From NCBI GenBank assembly GCA_008360975.2, contig CM039182.1:47628491-47692490 (forward strand): 64,000 bases of DNA, written 5' to 3'. The notes beneath the pieces were generated by a model. That model saw only the letters and a program-made list of their open reading frames with translations, was not told where the DNA came from and ran no database searches. The position numbers and the translations under genes are program-made. The stretch's first letter is position 1. Each line of letters begins with the position of its first letter. This document shows positions 39,101 to 50,690 of this stretch, piece after piece. This DNA is from Lichenostomus cassidix (Eukaryota; Chordata; Aves; Passeriformes; Meliphagidae).

Positions 39101-42100
39101 GCTGATCTTTTCTTGATCATTTAAACTGGAAGGGCTTGTGCCAAGTTTCACTATCTAGGGGTTGCCCAGTCCTGCTCTGGCAGCAGCCTCCTGGAGCGTG
39201 TGGATAGAAATGCATAGGGCCGATTAGTTTGCATCTTTAGCTTTGGGGTGCATGGGAAAGCAGATGGAAAACCTAATCAAGAATGTGAGACTGATGTAAC
39301 ATAAGGCAATTCATTAAGAGGGCAAGACCCATAATCCTCCAACGCTAAAATAATTTTTCTTAAACTGATGTTTTTGTACTTCCTCGGGCATTAGGTAGTT
39401 GCCAAGAGGAAAGACTTGTTCCCAGGTTGGCCTACAGAGGGCAGGTTTTTTTGAGAGCTCTCTCTTTTAACTCAAACAGTGAAAAGAGATGACTTGAAGT
39501 ACGATTTTCCTTTATGTAAGTACTTTAGGCACATGAGAGGAACTCTATTGCATTGGGAAATTTCTTTCTTTAAGCAAAGCTGTAGCTCTGTAGTTGCAAT
39601 GCATTTTGCACTGCACAGCCCAAGTAAAAGCTGTTTCTTTGGAGTTCTCCTAAAGGGCAAGATTGTTAATTCTACCAGATCTTGTTTGCCTTCCAGAGAT
39701 GACTTGGTTTGGTATCAGTCATTTTATATTGATGACTATAACCAGAATTTCTCTTTGAAACTGGTGTAAAAACCCGTTCTTACTTTTGCATTGGACATTT
39801 GCTGTGTCAAATGAACTTCCGTACTGGATTCAAAAATTTTAAAAGCTAGCAAACTACACTGCTTCTCCCTTTCTCATTGTTTTACTGGCAGGTTTTCCAT
39901 TATGTACCATACTACAGAAGGCAAAAAATGGTATCTGTAAGTGCTGATGGTCTGGAAATTATTTTATCCTGTAGTTGAACCAAGGGTTAAGAACATGTAA
40001 TGCAAAATAATAGACTTTTGTTCCCTGGGAAGAGACTAGAGCATTGAATTTTGCAAAATTATTTGTGGGCTTTTACAGGATTTCCTCTGTTTCTACTACA
40101 CACTTGCATAAGATGAAATGGGTTTATCATACCTCTGGCCATGGCTGGTTTTGATTTCTCTTAATTTTAAAAGATTTGTTTCACATTTTTTAAATTCTGA
40201 ACACATCTTTTAAAACAAGTTGCAGACAATCTGATGTGAAAAAATAAAGAGGGAAATGGAAGGTCAGGGTCCCTGATTCAGAGATCTCATCTGTCTGCTA
40301 TTGATTTAATTTTCTGGCCTAGAAATACCATAACTTACCTTTCTCTACTGCAAAATAAAATGACTTGCTATAGTGGGCACCTACATAAAGAATAATCGAC
40401 TGTTGCAATGTTAGTATGTCAAGAAATGCTAGAAGTATAGTAGCACACCACTAAGATCAGTGAAATGCACAGTGATGTTCAAGGTATTTGCTGGATTAAC
40501 TTCATCCAGGTTTAACTGTTTAGATTCCAGTCAGGTAAAATGATCATGAACATACTTTTGTGTAGCTTTCTTATGTTTCTAACTTATTTGTGGAATTGTA
40601 CATGCTTTCATATTTGATCCTATGTAGGAGTGTGGATGTTGCCATTTCCTTTACAAATGGGAAATTACCTTCTTTTTCTGTTTTATAAGCACACATTCAA
40701 ATTTGTTTCTTGGTAACAGAACTTAGACTGTCCTGTTTTAAGTTGTTTTGTGAGCAGCTAGTATTTTCAGTGAGCTGAGAATATTGTGGTTGTTCTGTGT
40801 TCTGAATTAACCAACCAATATTTTTTCCTCTCTCTATAGCTACTGGCAGTCTTTCGGTTTAAGGTGTTAATACTTGCATATGCAATGTGCAGACTGCGCC
40901 ATTGGTGGGCAATAGCTGTGAGTAGTAGCCAAGCATAATGGAGTTTTCCTAGAATGGATCAAACAGACAAAATTTGAGATGCCTCTTAATGCTTGTGTGT
41001 TAAGAATCATCTTGATGGTACATGTAAAAATTTGTTGTACAGTAACAAATTGAAAGCTTGTTTTCTAGAAGATTTTCAGCCTAAAGGCATGAATTTAATA
41101 GCACAGCGGGTATGGTTCTTATCAGGTATCATGTTAATATAAATTGAAGATTTATTTTTAATCCAGTATGGATGGCTAGTCGTAACTGCTTGTTACCTCT
41201 GACTTGTTAATGAATGTTGGAAATGTATTTGCATTTGAAATTGTGAACCATCTTCAAAAACAAGCATTGGCATTCTTGTACCAGAGATTCAGGTGTCCAT
41301 TAAGTCCCATATTGTTACTTTTTAAAGTTTTAGGTGCCACCCATTGAACACTAACACCTGTATTCATGCTCCAATACCAAATGTTGAATATGCATCCCTT
41401 CTTAAAAAGGAAGTTCTTGAGAACTGTAGGCAACCACAATAGATTGGAGCTAATATCTTTAATGCACCTGTACTGTGTGGATGACAAAGGATTCAGTCTT
41501 TGGTGAAAAATTCGTGCTTCCACCAGTAAATGCTACAGACTGTAATACAATAGGTGTATTGCTGTCTTAGCACTTTGTAAATCAGACTTTTTTTTTTCCT
41601 TAAACTGTGGTAGGAGCATGTAGAACATGTTCATGTGTAACTTTCTTCAAGTGAGTAGCATGCAGTTTGTTTAGTATTCTGAGACTACAAGTTGTGATTT
41701 TTGTAGATTGTGTTACTAGCATGACACATACACACATAATAGTAGCTGCTGCTCTGATTGTGCTTATATTTAAATGCATGCCTCTTAAAAGTCCTTGCTC
41801 TTAGTTGTGTAGCTTTAGAGTATTTCTTATTCCTCCAACTTGATGCTTTGGATTGTGAGGTGGTGAGAGTGAGCCCATCATGGTAGCAAGCAATTAGATA
41901 CATAAAGCTTCACTGAAGGTTTTGCCAAAGCCTTTGATCTTAACGTCTTGCCTATGACTGACAGAAGTTAGTTAGGTTCTGCTGTTTTTTAAAGAATTGC
42001 TGGACCCAAACGCACTAGAAGGTATAGAGGCCTTGCTTATGTGAACAGTACTTGTTCACTGCTTTTTCAGGTTTTGGGGGTTTTTTAGATGTTTTATCCA

Positions 42101-45100
42101 GCCTGCCAATTTTTTACATGCATCAGGGAGTATCAAGTCCTCAAAGAGATAAATTTTTCAAAATATCACTTCATTAATTTATTCCAATTTACTCCCACAA
42201 AGATGTTTTGTTATTTGAAATGGATCTTTTGCTTTGGATGGTAGTGAAAAGCATTTGGAACAACTGCTCTTTGCTTTTTCCCCAAATACATAAATAGTTG
42301 GGGATTTTTGAGGGGCTTGATGAATAAAGTACACTATCTTTATTATACAGTAAGATCACAATTTACATAACTTAGACAGCTTAGACTCTACACAAATGCT
42401 ATCTGCTATGTGGAAATCAATGTTTGGAGGTGTTTGTATTAAAAGTTATCTTTATTAAGGAGGTTATTTTATTAGCACTTTAAGTTAATTGTATCATGGT
42501 TGTTACTTTTTATTAATCTATGTAATCTTGCTGTTGTCAGTAAATATTTAAAGTTGCAACTAATAGATAATGGCAGAAATAAGAAACTAAATCCATTTAT
42601 TAGTTTATCTGTTCTATCTCTTTCAGTTTACAACAGCAGTGACCAGTGCCTTTTTATTAGCAAAAGTAATTATTTCACAGGTATATATTCTAATCAAATG
42701 TTTGTTTTATTTGTTGTTTTCTTAAAAGCAAGATTCTCAAGGTAATTTCTGTAATGTTTTCTTTCCTTCTAGCTGTTCTCACAGGGTGCTTTTGGCTACG
42801 TGCTGCCCATCATATCCTTCATACTTGCCTGGATTGAAACTTGGTTCCTGGACTTTAAAGTGTTACCACAAGAAGCTGAAGAAGAAAATAGTAAGCTTGT
42901 GATATTTCCCCTCAGTCACTGCAGTTGGCAACATTTTGATCCCATGTTAGCTGGCAGAAGGAAGAAGGCTTCTTTCAGCTTCTAAAAATTTGAAGAGCTG
43001 AGGAAAAAATTCAATCATATGGCATGATTTTTTCTTTTTTGGCAAAGGAACATTTCAAAGAAATGAGATTTTAATTAATTAAGGGAGGCAAAGTCAAAAG
43101 TTACAAGGGCCAGATCAGCAATTTGTCAAGCACTTAGGAATGTGTTTAATTTTGTATTTGTATGCTTAAGATATGAAAATTTAACTGACTTGGGCTTCTA
43201 AAACTTAATTTTTTGGGTAATGCATAAAGTGTCGGGCTCCTCTTATAGGAAGAGTAGACACAATAACTAATTCAATGTCACTGACTCTTCTTTTGAGGTG
43301 GAAAGGGGAAAGCAGTGTTGTGGAGAGTCTGCTTCATGCACAGGGACAATGAGACCAGAGGAAGTATGAATTTCAGCCTTTGAGATGAGACACCAGGTCA
43401 TCTGACACTCATTGTATTCAACCAAATGGAGGAAACCCACTGTTTTAGTTGAGAGTACTGCTTGAGCAGTGAGGAAAAGAAAGCTTATGGATGCTTTGTG
43501 AGTTTCAACAGCAGGAGAGTAGTTACACAGCCAACCTGTTATTCATGCATCATTACCTGAAATACAGTCTGAAACTGTTGGAAGGGCCTGTTTATCTGTT
43601 AGGTAAATCCAAAAACTTTACATGGGCATGGATGCCTCCATTTTTATGTGCTCTGAATGCAGTTTTTCTACTTTGATCTCTTCCTTCTTCTTTTTCACTG
43701 GCCTGAGAAAGAAGTTGGTTAAATGAGAACTGTGGGTTTTGCCTGCAGAAAAAGAAACTTAGGGAAACTTTTTTATCTTTTGAGGGGATGAGGAACTAGA
43801 GCTGCATTACACTGTTATCTAAATAGATAAGGAATCTAACCAGTTCAGAGACTTTGCATTTTTTCATATTGAATATTTATAGACAAGGAAAGTAGTCCAT
43901 GCATACACATGCAAATACTTCTGAAGACTGCAGAATGTTGAGACAGATAGGTGAAAGCAAGCCATTAATGAAGAGTCAGAGTGGCAAAGTGAGAAAATAA
44001 TTTATTTGGTTATGCATGGCACTTCACTGATCATTAAAAATATATTTCAGAAGTTTTAGTTAGCCAGTGAATATTGATGAATTTACATATGGCAGCCTAA
44101 TAATGTAATTGCATATAGTAGAAGGAAAGATTCCTTAATTCATGTGTGCAATATCTCTATTTTGCTAGTGTGTGTCACTTCACTGCCTTAAATTTAAAAC
44201 ATAAAAGTTAAATTAATTGAATTAATTGTTAATCCTTTACAAAATGTTTATTTAAAGAAGTAACTTGTTAGAAATGCTAATCTAATACATCGGTCTTCAA
44301 GATTTTTCATCAGTATTTGATCTTTAAGATGTTATGTGTTAGAATTGAGGAATTATTTTTGTGGGGTTTTTTTTCCTTTTAGGATTTTTGATAGCACAGG
44401 ATGCTTCAGAACGAGCAGCTCTTCTTCACCCAGGAGTCCTCTCTGATGGGCAGTTCTATTCTCCTCCTGAGTCTGTAGCAGGTAGTTATGTTTGCTTAGT
44501 GAAAGATTTTTTTGCATTCACTTTAAACTCCTGCATATTTCACCCACTGCAAGAGGGTAAGAGGGGAAGGGAATTTTTTTTTTCTTTTCAAACAAACAAT
44601 GTACTTTACTATCCTAAAATGCAAGATTCTTTTTTATTCAGTAATTCAGTTCAGTTACTACCTACCAGATGAGATACAATATACATGATTAATGTATTTT
44701 AAGTCATGTTCTAACTAAAGGTAAGTCTGAAAGAAAATGGCACCATAACTGAAAAGAGGCAGTTATGGTTTGCTTTTGCCACAGGTGATCCCTACAGGTC
44801 CCTTCCAACTTGAGATGCTCCATGACTCTGTGATCTCTTATCTGCCTGCAATAGCATTTATACAGCAGTGCACTATTTAATCCAGCCTAAACTTGGAGCT
44901 TTATACTAGCTGAGGATAGACAGTGAACCCAAAACTGCTATAAGGCAAACTGAAATTTTAGAGGTTCTTTTCTCATAGTAAAATGCCCTCTCTGTATAAA
45001 AGGGCTCACCTGTGGGTAATGTTAATTACATCTTAACTCTGCATATCATGTGCTTTGCTCTAGTTGAGGTATGAGTTGATTAAGTCAAAAATAAATGTAA

Positions 45101-46530
45101 ATACTTCAAGATTTAAGAATATTTTTGCAAGCATTTCTAGGAAATTAGTAATTTCTTTATGAATTGAGTCAATTTGAGTTACCTGAGAATGCAGTGTGAA
45201 CCCCCAAATCCTGTATAAATCTTTTTCCTCTAAAATGTAAACCTCTTCTGTAAAGCTGTGCTGTATTATGCAATATAATTCAAATAATATCTGATAATTG
45301 CTACAGGTAAGTTTCCCTATGTAGCATTATAGAGCTATAATGTTGGTGATATTTTTTGTTTTAATACCTGGTTTCGTTATGTTGAGCATCTTGGCTTAGT
45401 GAATGACTTCGAGCTCCATCTAGGGGTCACAGAGCATTGGTGTTGAGTATAACCAATGGTTCAACGTGAAAATGGATTTTAGCTAAAATCATTTTAGACT
45501 CATTTGAGTCTGTTTTGAGGAATAATGGTTGGAAGTATTACACTGGACTCAGCTGTTCACCCTGGTTTTTTTTGGGTTTTTTTAGCAAGAGGATATAGAG
45601 TGTGAGAGGAAGTGTAAGTGAAGCTAACGTTTTTCCTGACGTTGTGTCTGGGTCAGTGTTGCCTGTGCAGTAGGGTGTTGTGTCAGCATGCATGTGTTGA
45701 CTATATGTGTGCTGTTACTTTCAGCTTGTCAAATGGGATTCAGTAACAGCTCTGGTGCTTTCTCCAGGTCTGCCCTGACAGCCAAGGACATTTGTTTAAG
45801 CACCCTTTATGGGTATGAGAAGCAAAAGAGTCAAGTGAATATATTTGAACTAAAACACACACACTGGTAGTCACAAAGTGAAACTGCTAGATAATGTAGA
45901 GAAAAAATAGCTCATAATTAAAATATTTCTTAAAAAATCTCCATCTTCTTTCTGAGAAGACAAAATATGGATTGTTCTAAGAGAGCAGCTTTTAGTCACT
46001 TTGCCATACCTATTGCTTTGAAAAATATTTAAACTATTCCCTGTGATCATGCACAGTGGAATAAACCCCTGTGCTGATATGGCAACATTTCTAAAAACAA
46101 ATCTGTGCTTTTAGGAGGTGACATTTGAAACGGCTTTGTTGGAATTTTCAGCATATTTGTCTCCTTTTGTCTTTCTTGAAGCTACACATGTCTGGGGACG
46201 TACCCTGGAGCCACGTCTTTACATGGGGCAACTCTTTATTTTCAACATCAGACTTGGTTACCAAGTAACCATTCTGGAGGTAGCAAGTAGAAAATCAGCC
46301 TGGAAAGAGTAAATTTATTCAGTTTCTGTACAATTTGATCTCCAAAAGGAGGTAGATATGCTATTCCAAGAAATAAAAGTACTTCAGAGTAATTTGTCCA
46401 AAAAAAAAGCCTAAACATTTCTGTCTGTCTTTTTACTTCTCTCACCTGATCTACAGCATTCTTGTCTTCCTTTTCAGGTTCTGATGAAGACTCTGAAGAA
46501 AAGCAAGACAGTGAAAAACCAATTGTATAG
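35916..46530 (+). CDS. STARD3NL: STARD3NL (MENTHO), complete coding region over seven exons
   Basis: Coding segments are 35916-36140, 38928-39005, 40840-40917, 42627-42680, 42773-42890, 44383-44481 and 46478-46530 (stop TAG 46528-46530). They sum to 702 coding bases plus stop, 234 residues, the length I know for the human protein, with GT and AG at every junction and phase kept. The product is the STARD3 N-terminal-like protein: a MENTAL domain of four membrane segments (about 55-74, 99-115, 122-143, 150-172) that binds cholesterol in late-endosome membranes, plus a cytosolic tail. The tail keeps QFYSPPES (about 208-215), the FFAT-type motif by which this family binds VAP proteins at ER contacts, and an acidic end. 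It has no START domain, as expected. Expression probably starts from the CpG island 12 kb upstream. Confidence 0.96.
36141..38927 (+). other. STARD3NL: Intron 2 of STARD3NL
   Basis: AT-rich intron with donor GTGAGT and acceptor TTTGTAG. I see no recognisable gene or repeat in it. Confidence 0.9.
38928..39005 (+). CDS. STARD3NL: STARD3NL exon 3
   Basis: 78 bp, phase 0 at both ends, encoding residues 76-101 (lumenal loop, VKGGIETTLEKEV through SSYFDIF). Acceptor AG at 38926-38927, donor GTAAGT from 39006. Confidence 0.95.
39006..40839 (+). other. STARD3NL: Intron 3 of STARD3NL
   Basis: Noncoding; nothing recognised. Acceptor is a CTCTCTCTATAG tract. Confidence 0.9.
40840..40917 (+). CDS. STARD3NL: STARD3NL exon 4
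   Basis: 78 bp, phase 0, residues 102-127 (second membrane segment, then CRLRHWWAIA). Donor GTGAGT from 40918. Confidence 0.95.
40918..42626 (+). other. STARD3NL: Intron 4 of STARD3NL
   Basis: Noncoding; nothing recognised. Confidence 0.9.
42627..42680 (+). CDS. STARD3NL: STARD3NL exon 5
   Basis: A 54-bp micro-exon, phase 0, residues 128-145 (third membrane segment, TSAFLLAKV). Acceptor TTTCAG, donor GTATAT (weak at +5). It is separated from exon 6 by an intron of only 92 bp. Confidence 0.93.
42773..42890 (+). CDS. STARD3NL: STARD3NL exon 6
   Basis: 118 bp, ending in phase 1, residues 146-184 plus the first base of Arg185. Encodes LFSQGAFGYVLP through the fourth membrane segment and the EAEEEN start of the cytosolic tail. 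Donor GTAAGC from 42891. Confidence 0.95.
42891..44382 (+). other. STARD3NL: Intron 6 of STARD3NL
   Basis: Noncoding; nothing recognised. Acceptor is a TTTTCCTTTTAG tract. Confidence 0.9.
44383..44481 (+). CDS. STARD3NL: STARD3NL exon 7
   Basis: 99 bp carrying residues 185-218 with split codons at both ends. It includes DASERAAL and the FFAT-type QFYSPPES. The donor GTAGTT (44482) is not consensus at positions +4 and +5, but the join restores a Gly codon and the expected S-D/E-acidic tail. Confidence 0.92.
44482..46477 (+). other. STARD3NL: Intron 7 of STARD3NL
   Basis: Noncoding. Contains a short CR1 3' tail remnant near 44780-44838. No other feature recognised. Confidence 0.85.
44780..44838 (+). 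mobile_element. CR1 3' tail fragment
   Basis: A short GATCCCTACAGGTCCCTTCC-type block followed by CATGACTCTGTGATCTC, the usual CR1 terminus. Inside intron 7 of STARD3NL. Confidence 0.65.
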
Positions 46531-46547
46531 CAAATATGAAAAAGCAG
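46478..46547 (+). CDS. STARD3NL: STARD3NL exon 8 (last coding exon)
   Basis: The acceptor CTTTTCAG ends at 46477. Codes residues 219-234 (SDEDSEEKQDSEKPIV) and stops with TAG at 46528-46530. A strong donor (GCAG then GTAAGT) follows 17 bp after the stop, so the exon probably ends at 46547 and the 3'UTR is spliced. If the donor is unused, the 3'UTR simply runs on. The C terminus differs from the LLEL-type ending I associate with mammals. Confidence 0.9.
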
Positions 46548-47254
46548 GTAAGTTCCTTTGCATAGAAACTGAGTATTCATAAAGGTATATTTTTTTCTTT
46601 CTAGGTCCTTTCCAAACAAATTAAATAGTGTGTTAACTCTTTGGAGTTCGTAATTTTTGCACTCAGTCTGTCTCTCATAGCAGCCTTCAAGAAAGAAATC
46701 CTGCCAAGCTCTTGAGAGCCTGGAGTTGGGGTCCTCTGCATTTGTTCGTTTGCCCTCCTGGAAGGACAGTGGTGGACCAGATGTGTAAAAACTCCTTTTT
46801 TTGGCAGTGGAGAGAGATGCTTTGGAGATGGCAGCTCAAGAGTGCTAGGAAGAGATTTTCTTTGGTTTAAGTCTAGGACAAGTATGCCTCAAGATTTCAT
46901 GGGCAAACTTACTTTGGTATTTCCCCTACTCAGTCTGTTTAATATTACAAATGGATTACACTGGAGCAGTTTCATCTGAAGATTTTTGTAGTACTTTGAT
47001 TAAATATGAGATTACTTCCTTATTTTGGAAATCACTTCATTTACTTCAGGAATTACCTTGCCCCATGCTTTTACTTCACCATTGACAGCAAAGCTCAAGC
47101 TAGGGGAGGTACTAAATGTTCTCGAGAACCTTCTGATTTGAGGTTTTCTAGTGCTCACCTGGAAGAGTAGATTACCTTTTCAGCCTTCCTGTTTACAATA
47201 TCTGTTTTCTTTACTCCCATCTTCATTCATCCTGATTTGTGTAATCTGTTGCAG

Positions 47255-47750
47255 AAAGAAAATCTCTGCAGGGAGTTGTTGGGGTTTGGAAACTGGCAAC
47301 AGAGTCTGTGGCTGACTTGCTGGTGGAGCTGCTGACAGGAGAATTTGCTCATTAGAAAGTAAAGGGAATGGTTCCCGTGTACTGTAATACCTCATGAAGA
47401 TGTACCTTGTTGACATATGTATATTAGGTTGCCTCCCAGGTGGTATGAAAGTATTTGTCCACAATGTATTTTATTATTCAGTGATTCCTGAAGTTGATCT
47501 TCTAATGACTAGGTAATTACTGGAAAGTGTTGTCTTGTGTACCTAATCAAGAGACTGGTAATATAATGAAGTAAAACTTCTCTGTGGTGGAAGTATATTT
47601 AATAATTGTTGGGTCTCACTAGATAAACTTATTTTATGTTATTGCAATTTGTCATTAGCTTATGTTTAATTTTTTTAACTCCATGCATTTTCTTTTTTTT
47701 TTAAATGGATATGTTCACTTTCTAAAATAAAAATGTTAAAACATGAATGA
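47255..47750 (+). other. STARD3NL: Probable STARD3NL 3'UTR exon 9
   Basis: Inferred only. A good pyrimidine-rich acceptor (CTGTTGCAG) ends at 47254 and would pair with the donor at 46548. The poly(A) signal AATAAA is at 47726-47731, so cleavage would fall around 47745-47755. No coding content. Confidence 0.5.
47726..47731 (+). terminator. STARD3NL: STARD3NL poly(A) signal
   Basis: AATAAA, the first canonical signal found on the plus strand in a suitable place after the stop codon, followed about 30 bp later by a T-rich element. Confidence 0.65.
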
Positions 47751-47755
47751 TGCAT

Positions 47756-48102
47756 TATGATATTTCATTGCTTTGTCATCGGAAAATCTGCATATACCAC
47801 TTCTGTATATGTGGGGTAATAAGGATTCCAGTTTGCATAAAATTAGTGCAAAATGTGTTATAATGTTGTATGCCTGTAGGAAGGCCATGCTAGTGGTAGT
47901 GGCACATCAGTTCTTTGTTGCATTGGTTTCTGTATGCTCTTCCTAAGTTCTCTTGTGGGATTGCTGAAAGAAAATACAAGCCAGGGCCAAGTTAATCCCT
48001 TACATTGCTTTAGAATAGCCAAGATCTGTTTCAGAGGATGCAGGTAAGAGTAAACCATTAGAAGAAAAAAAATCCAAACCCTGTCATTTAACAATGTTAG
48101 AA
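47756..48102. other. Intergenic, nothing recognised
   Basis: Noncoding sequence between the STARD3NL poly(A) site and a CR1 fragment. Confidence 0.7.
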
Positions 48103-48516
48103 TGTTTTTAACCAAGCGTCTGAAGCATCTCTCTTATGAGAAGAGACTGCAGGAGCTGGGCCTGTGTAGTCTAGGGAAGATTGAGAGGGGATCTTATTAA
48201 TGCAAATTAGTATCTTGGCAGGTGGCAAGAGGATGGTGCCAGACTCTTTTTTGGTGGTGCCCAGCAACAGGATGAGGAGCAATGATTGTAAACGAAAACA
48301 CAGAAGTTTCACCTCAAGATGAGAAAGAACTTTCTTACACTGATAGTTGCAGAGCACTGAATCAGGCTGCCCATGGAGTTCATAGAGTCTCCCTCTCTGG
48401 AGATATTGCAAACCCACCTGGATGCATTCCGGTGTTACCTGCTCTAGATGACCCTGCCTTGGCAGGGGGGTTGGACAAGATGATCTCCAGAAATCCAACC
48501 CTAACAAATCTGTGAT
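48103..48516 (+). mobile_element. CR1 LINE 3' end fragment
   Basis: Follows the CR1 3' region: AGAAGAGACTGCAGGAGCTGGG-like opening, a GTGCCCAGCAACAGGATGAG-like block, then a GGCAGGGGGGTTGGACAAGA-like block and a CTGTGATT end. Antisense translation gives a spurious 146-codon frame. Confidence 0.9.
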
Positions 48517-49887
48517 TAAACTCAGTGAGAAAAACACATCTGGGATAGGAGGTCAAAGGTTCCATTAAACCAATGAACTTCATCTAGGTGCACAACTCAT
48601 TACTTGAACACCTTGCTCAATCTCAACATAAATTCCCCTGGATATCTAAGAAATACAACCTGTTGTCAGTGCCCACTTCCTCCTGCAGTTCTGTACTTGG
48701 AAAAAAATTAGGGGAATTAATACAAAAACTGCAAAGCAGAACAAGCCATATATGCTAGTGACAGAAAATCATTGGGGTGGGGGATATTTTGTTACACCAA
48801 ATATGAATAGTTATGCTTGGCAAATGTCAGGTGAAGATTTTGCAAGCTTCTCCTAAATGAGTATCTTCATGCATCTGTGGTGTATGGTTCAGGCTCTCTG
48901 CACATTGAGTTAACTGAGATACCATGTTTTCATACATGGGTAGTTTGCCAAGGAAGTTACTCTCTTTGGTGCATCCACAAACAGTTCTGTTTGCTGCCCT
49001 GAGAGGCTGCATCTCCTGTAAATCTAAAATGCATCAGTTATAGTATGGAAAATAGTTAAAACAGCCAACATGGAATAATTTTGCTCACTGCTCTCAAACC
49101 TACCTGGAAAATTGACACAAAAACCATTGTTCAATCCTGCCCCTCCCAGCAATGTTTCTGCTGTCTTTGGGTAGCCCCAAATCCTGAAGAACTTTCCATC
49201 AGCCTTTTCTAAAAAAAAAGCTGGTTGCTTTTGATTCTAATACAGATGAGGTGATTGTGCACATGAAGGCCTGTGGTAATGGATTTGGCTTGACTGTGAC
49301 AGCAATGTGGCTGTGTGTTCTTTGTAATGTGTTGGGTTTTCTTTTTACTTGGCTTGAAAATGAAATTTCAGAAGTCTTGTTTCAAGAAGCAGATTTGAGT
49401 GAAGAATTGAAAAGGAAAAAACACAAAACAAGCTGTGACCAAACTAATACCATTAGCTGCTTGTCACGTATCCACAACAGGAATATTTTGATTGATGGTT
49501 TATTCCAGTTTTACTTCAAAATATATTTTGCAAGAATGATTTCTTGCTTCTTTTTACCCAAAGGAGGTCAGTTAAGCTGTATCAGGTTGCATAAAGCTCT
49601 GAAATATATACAGAGTAGAAGGGAAAAAAGCTATTTCAGCTTTATTATAAGTATTTTTCATTTTGTGACAGAAACTTGGTACTATGTAATCAAGTTTCCA
49701 CTGAATACCAGAAGGGGGGAAAAAGACTAAAACCAGAAGAAAATGAGCATAACTCAGAATATACTCATGATTTTGGGGGTTCATTTTGTGGGGGTTCAGG
49801 AACCTGCAGAACAGTGATGCAGAGCTGGCATTGGTTACACGGCATGAGTGCACGCCAGACTGCTGCCACACTTAGCATACAATGTAA
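48517..49887. other. Intergenic, no supported gene
   Basis: Contains a 159-codon plus-strand open frame (49251-49730) in AT-rich DNA without recognisable domains or splice context. I do not call it a gene. Confidence 0.55.
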
Positions 49888-49892
49888 GCATG
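49888..49892. repeat. Target-site duplication, left copy
   Basis: GCATG immediately before the TGT that opens the solo LTR; repeated at 50686-50690. Confidence 0.85.
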
Positions 49893-50685
49893 TGTCAGAG
49901 ACTGAAATAGTTCATGCCTCAAACATTGATAAAAAGTTTTGCTCATTATAACAAAACGTGTATAAAGAAGCTACAATCAAAGAAGCCTCCCTGAAGATAC
50001 CTGACTGGGACTTTGGACTGAGTGAAACTGCAGAGATTAGATAAAGGGAAACTCTATTGTTCAGTCATCTCAGGCTGAGGGAGAGGAATGCATCCACAAA
50101 GGCCAAAGCCACCAGCTGCACTAAGGATCATCCCTGGCTGAGTTTGGGGTGGGGGCAGAGCACAGCTCACAGAAGCCAGGTTTACCCAAACTGGCCCAGC
50201 TGTGAAACCCACAGACCACATCCACGGGACTTTCACGTGAGAGGCAGCTGAGGGAGAGTCACAATCCATCACAGACCCCCCAGAGTGCTCCCCAGAGGCC
50301 TTGTACCACAGGAGTGCAGGTGATGCAAGCAGAGTCTGCTGCAAGAGACTGCCCCTCCCCCGGGGGGACATGCCTGGACATTGCCCCTGGCCTGAATGTA
50401 TATTAACCCATGGCATCCTGTGCTTTTGGGGGACCACCACCACCGAGAAGACCAGCTGGAGAGGATCAACGCAACATCGTTGGGATCCACGGATGGTGAT
50501 ATTTTCTCTTTCCCTCTTTCTGTGCCCCCCACCTCTTTTCCTACTTCTCTTTTTCTCTCTTTTCTTCTCTCTCTCTCATATTTTCTATCAAATAAAACCC
50601 ATACTATTGATTGGCATATGGTCTCGTTTGTACCTTAATTCGGGCAGAGGTATTTCCAAAGAACCTTAATAATTAGCTCATAACA
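49893..50685 (+). mobile_element. Solo LTR of an endogenous retrovirus, 793 bp
   Basis: Opens TGTCAGAGAC and closes CATAACA, the TGT...ACA ends of a retroviral LTR, and is bracketed by perfect GCATG duplications. In plus orientation there is a TATA-like box (TATATTAA, 50399-50406) and AATAAA at 50591-50596, about 95 bp before the end. A long T/C-rich stretch (50505-50580) precedes the signal. No internal region remains. It is not the same family as the LTRs of the provirus at 51.9-58.3 kb. A 5-bp duplication suits ERVL-type and some ERV1-type elements. Confidence 0.85.
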
Positions 50686-50690
50686 GCATG
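50686..50690. repeat. Target-site duplication, right copy
   Basis: GCATG directly after the LTR's terminal ACA, identical to 49888-49892. Confidence 0.85.

Noticed and set aside
46248..46619. 123-codon minus-strand frame
   Set aside because: Shadow of the STARD3NL last coding exon and its flanking introns.
48097..48537. 146-codon minus-strand frame
   Set aside because: It is the antisense of a CR1 fragment.
49251..49730. 159-codon plus-strand frame
   Set aside because: AT-rich, no recognisable domain, no convincing exon borders; length alone is not enough.
49893..50685. Second LTR of the 51.9-58.3 kb provirus
   Set aside because: No similarity to that provirus's LTRs, and it has its own perfect target-site duplication.
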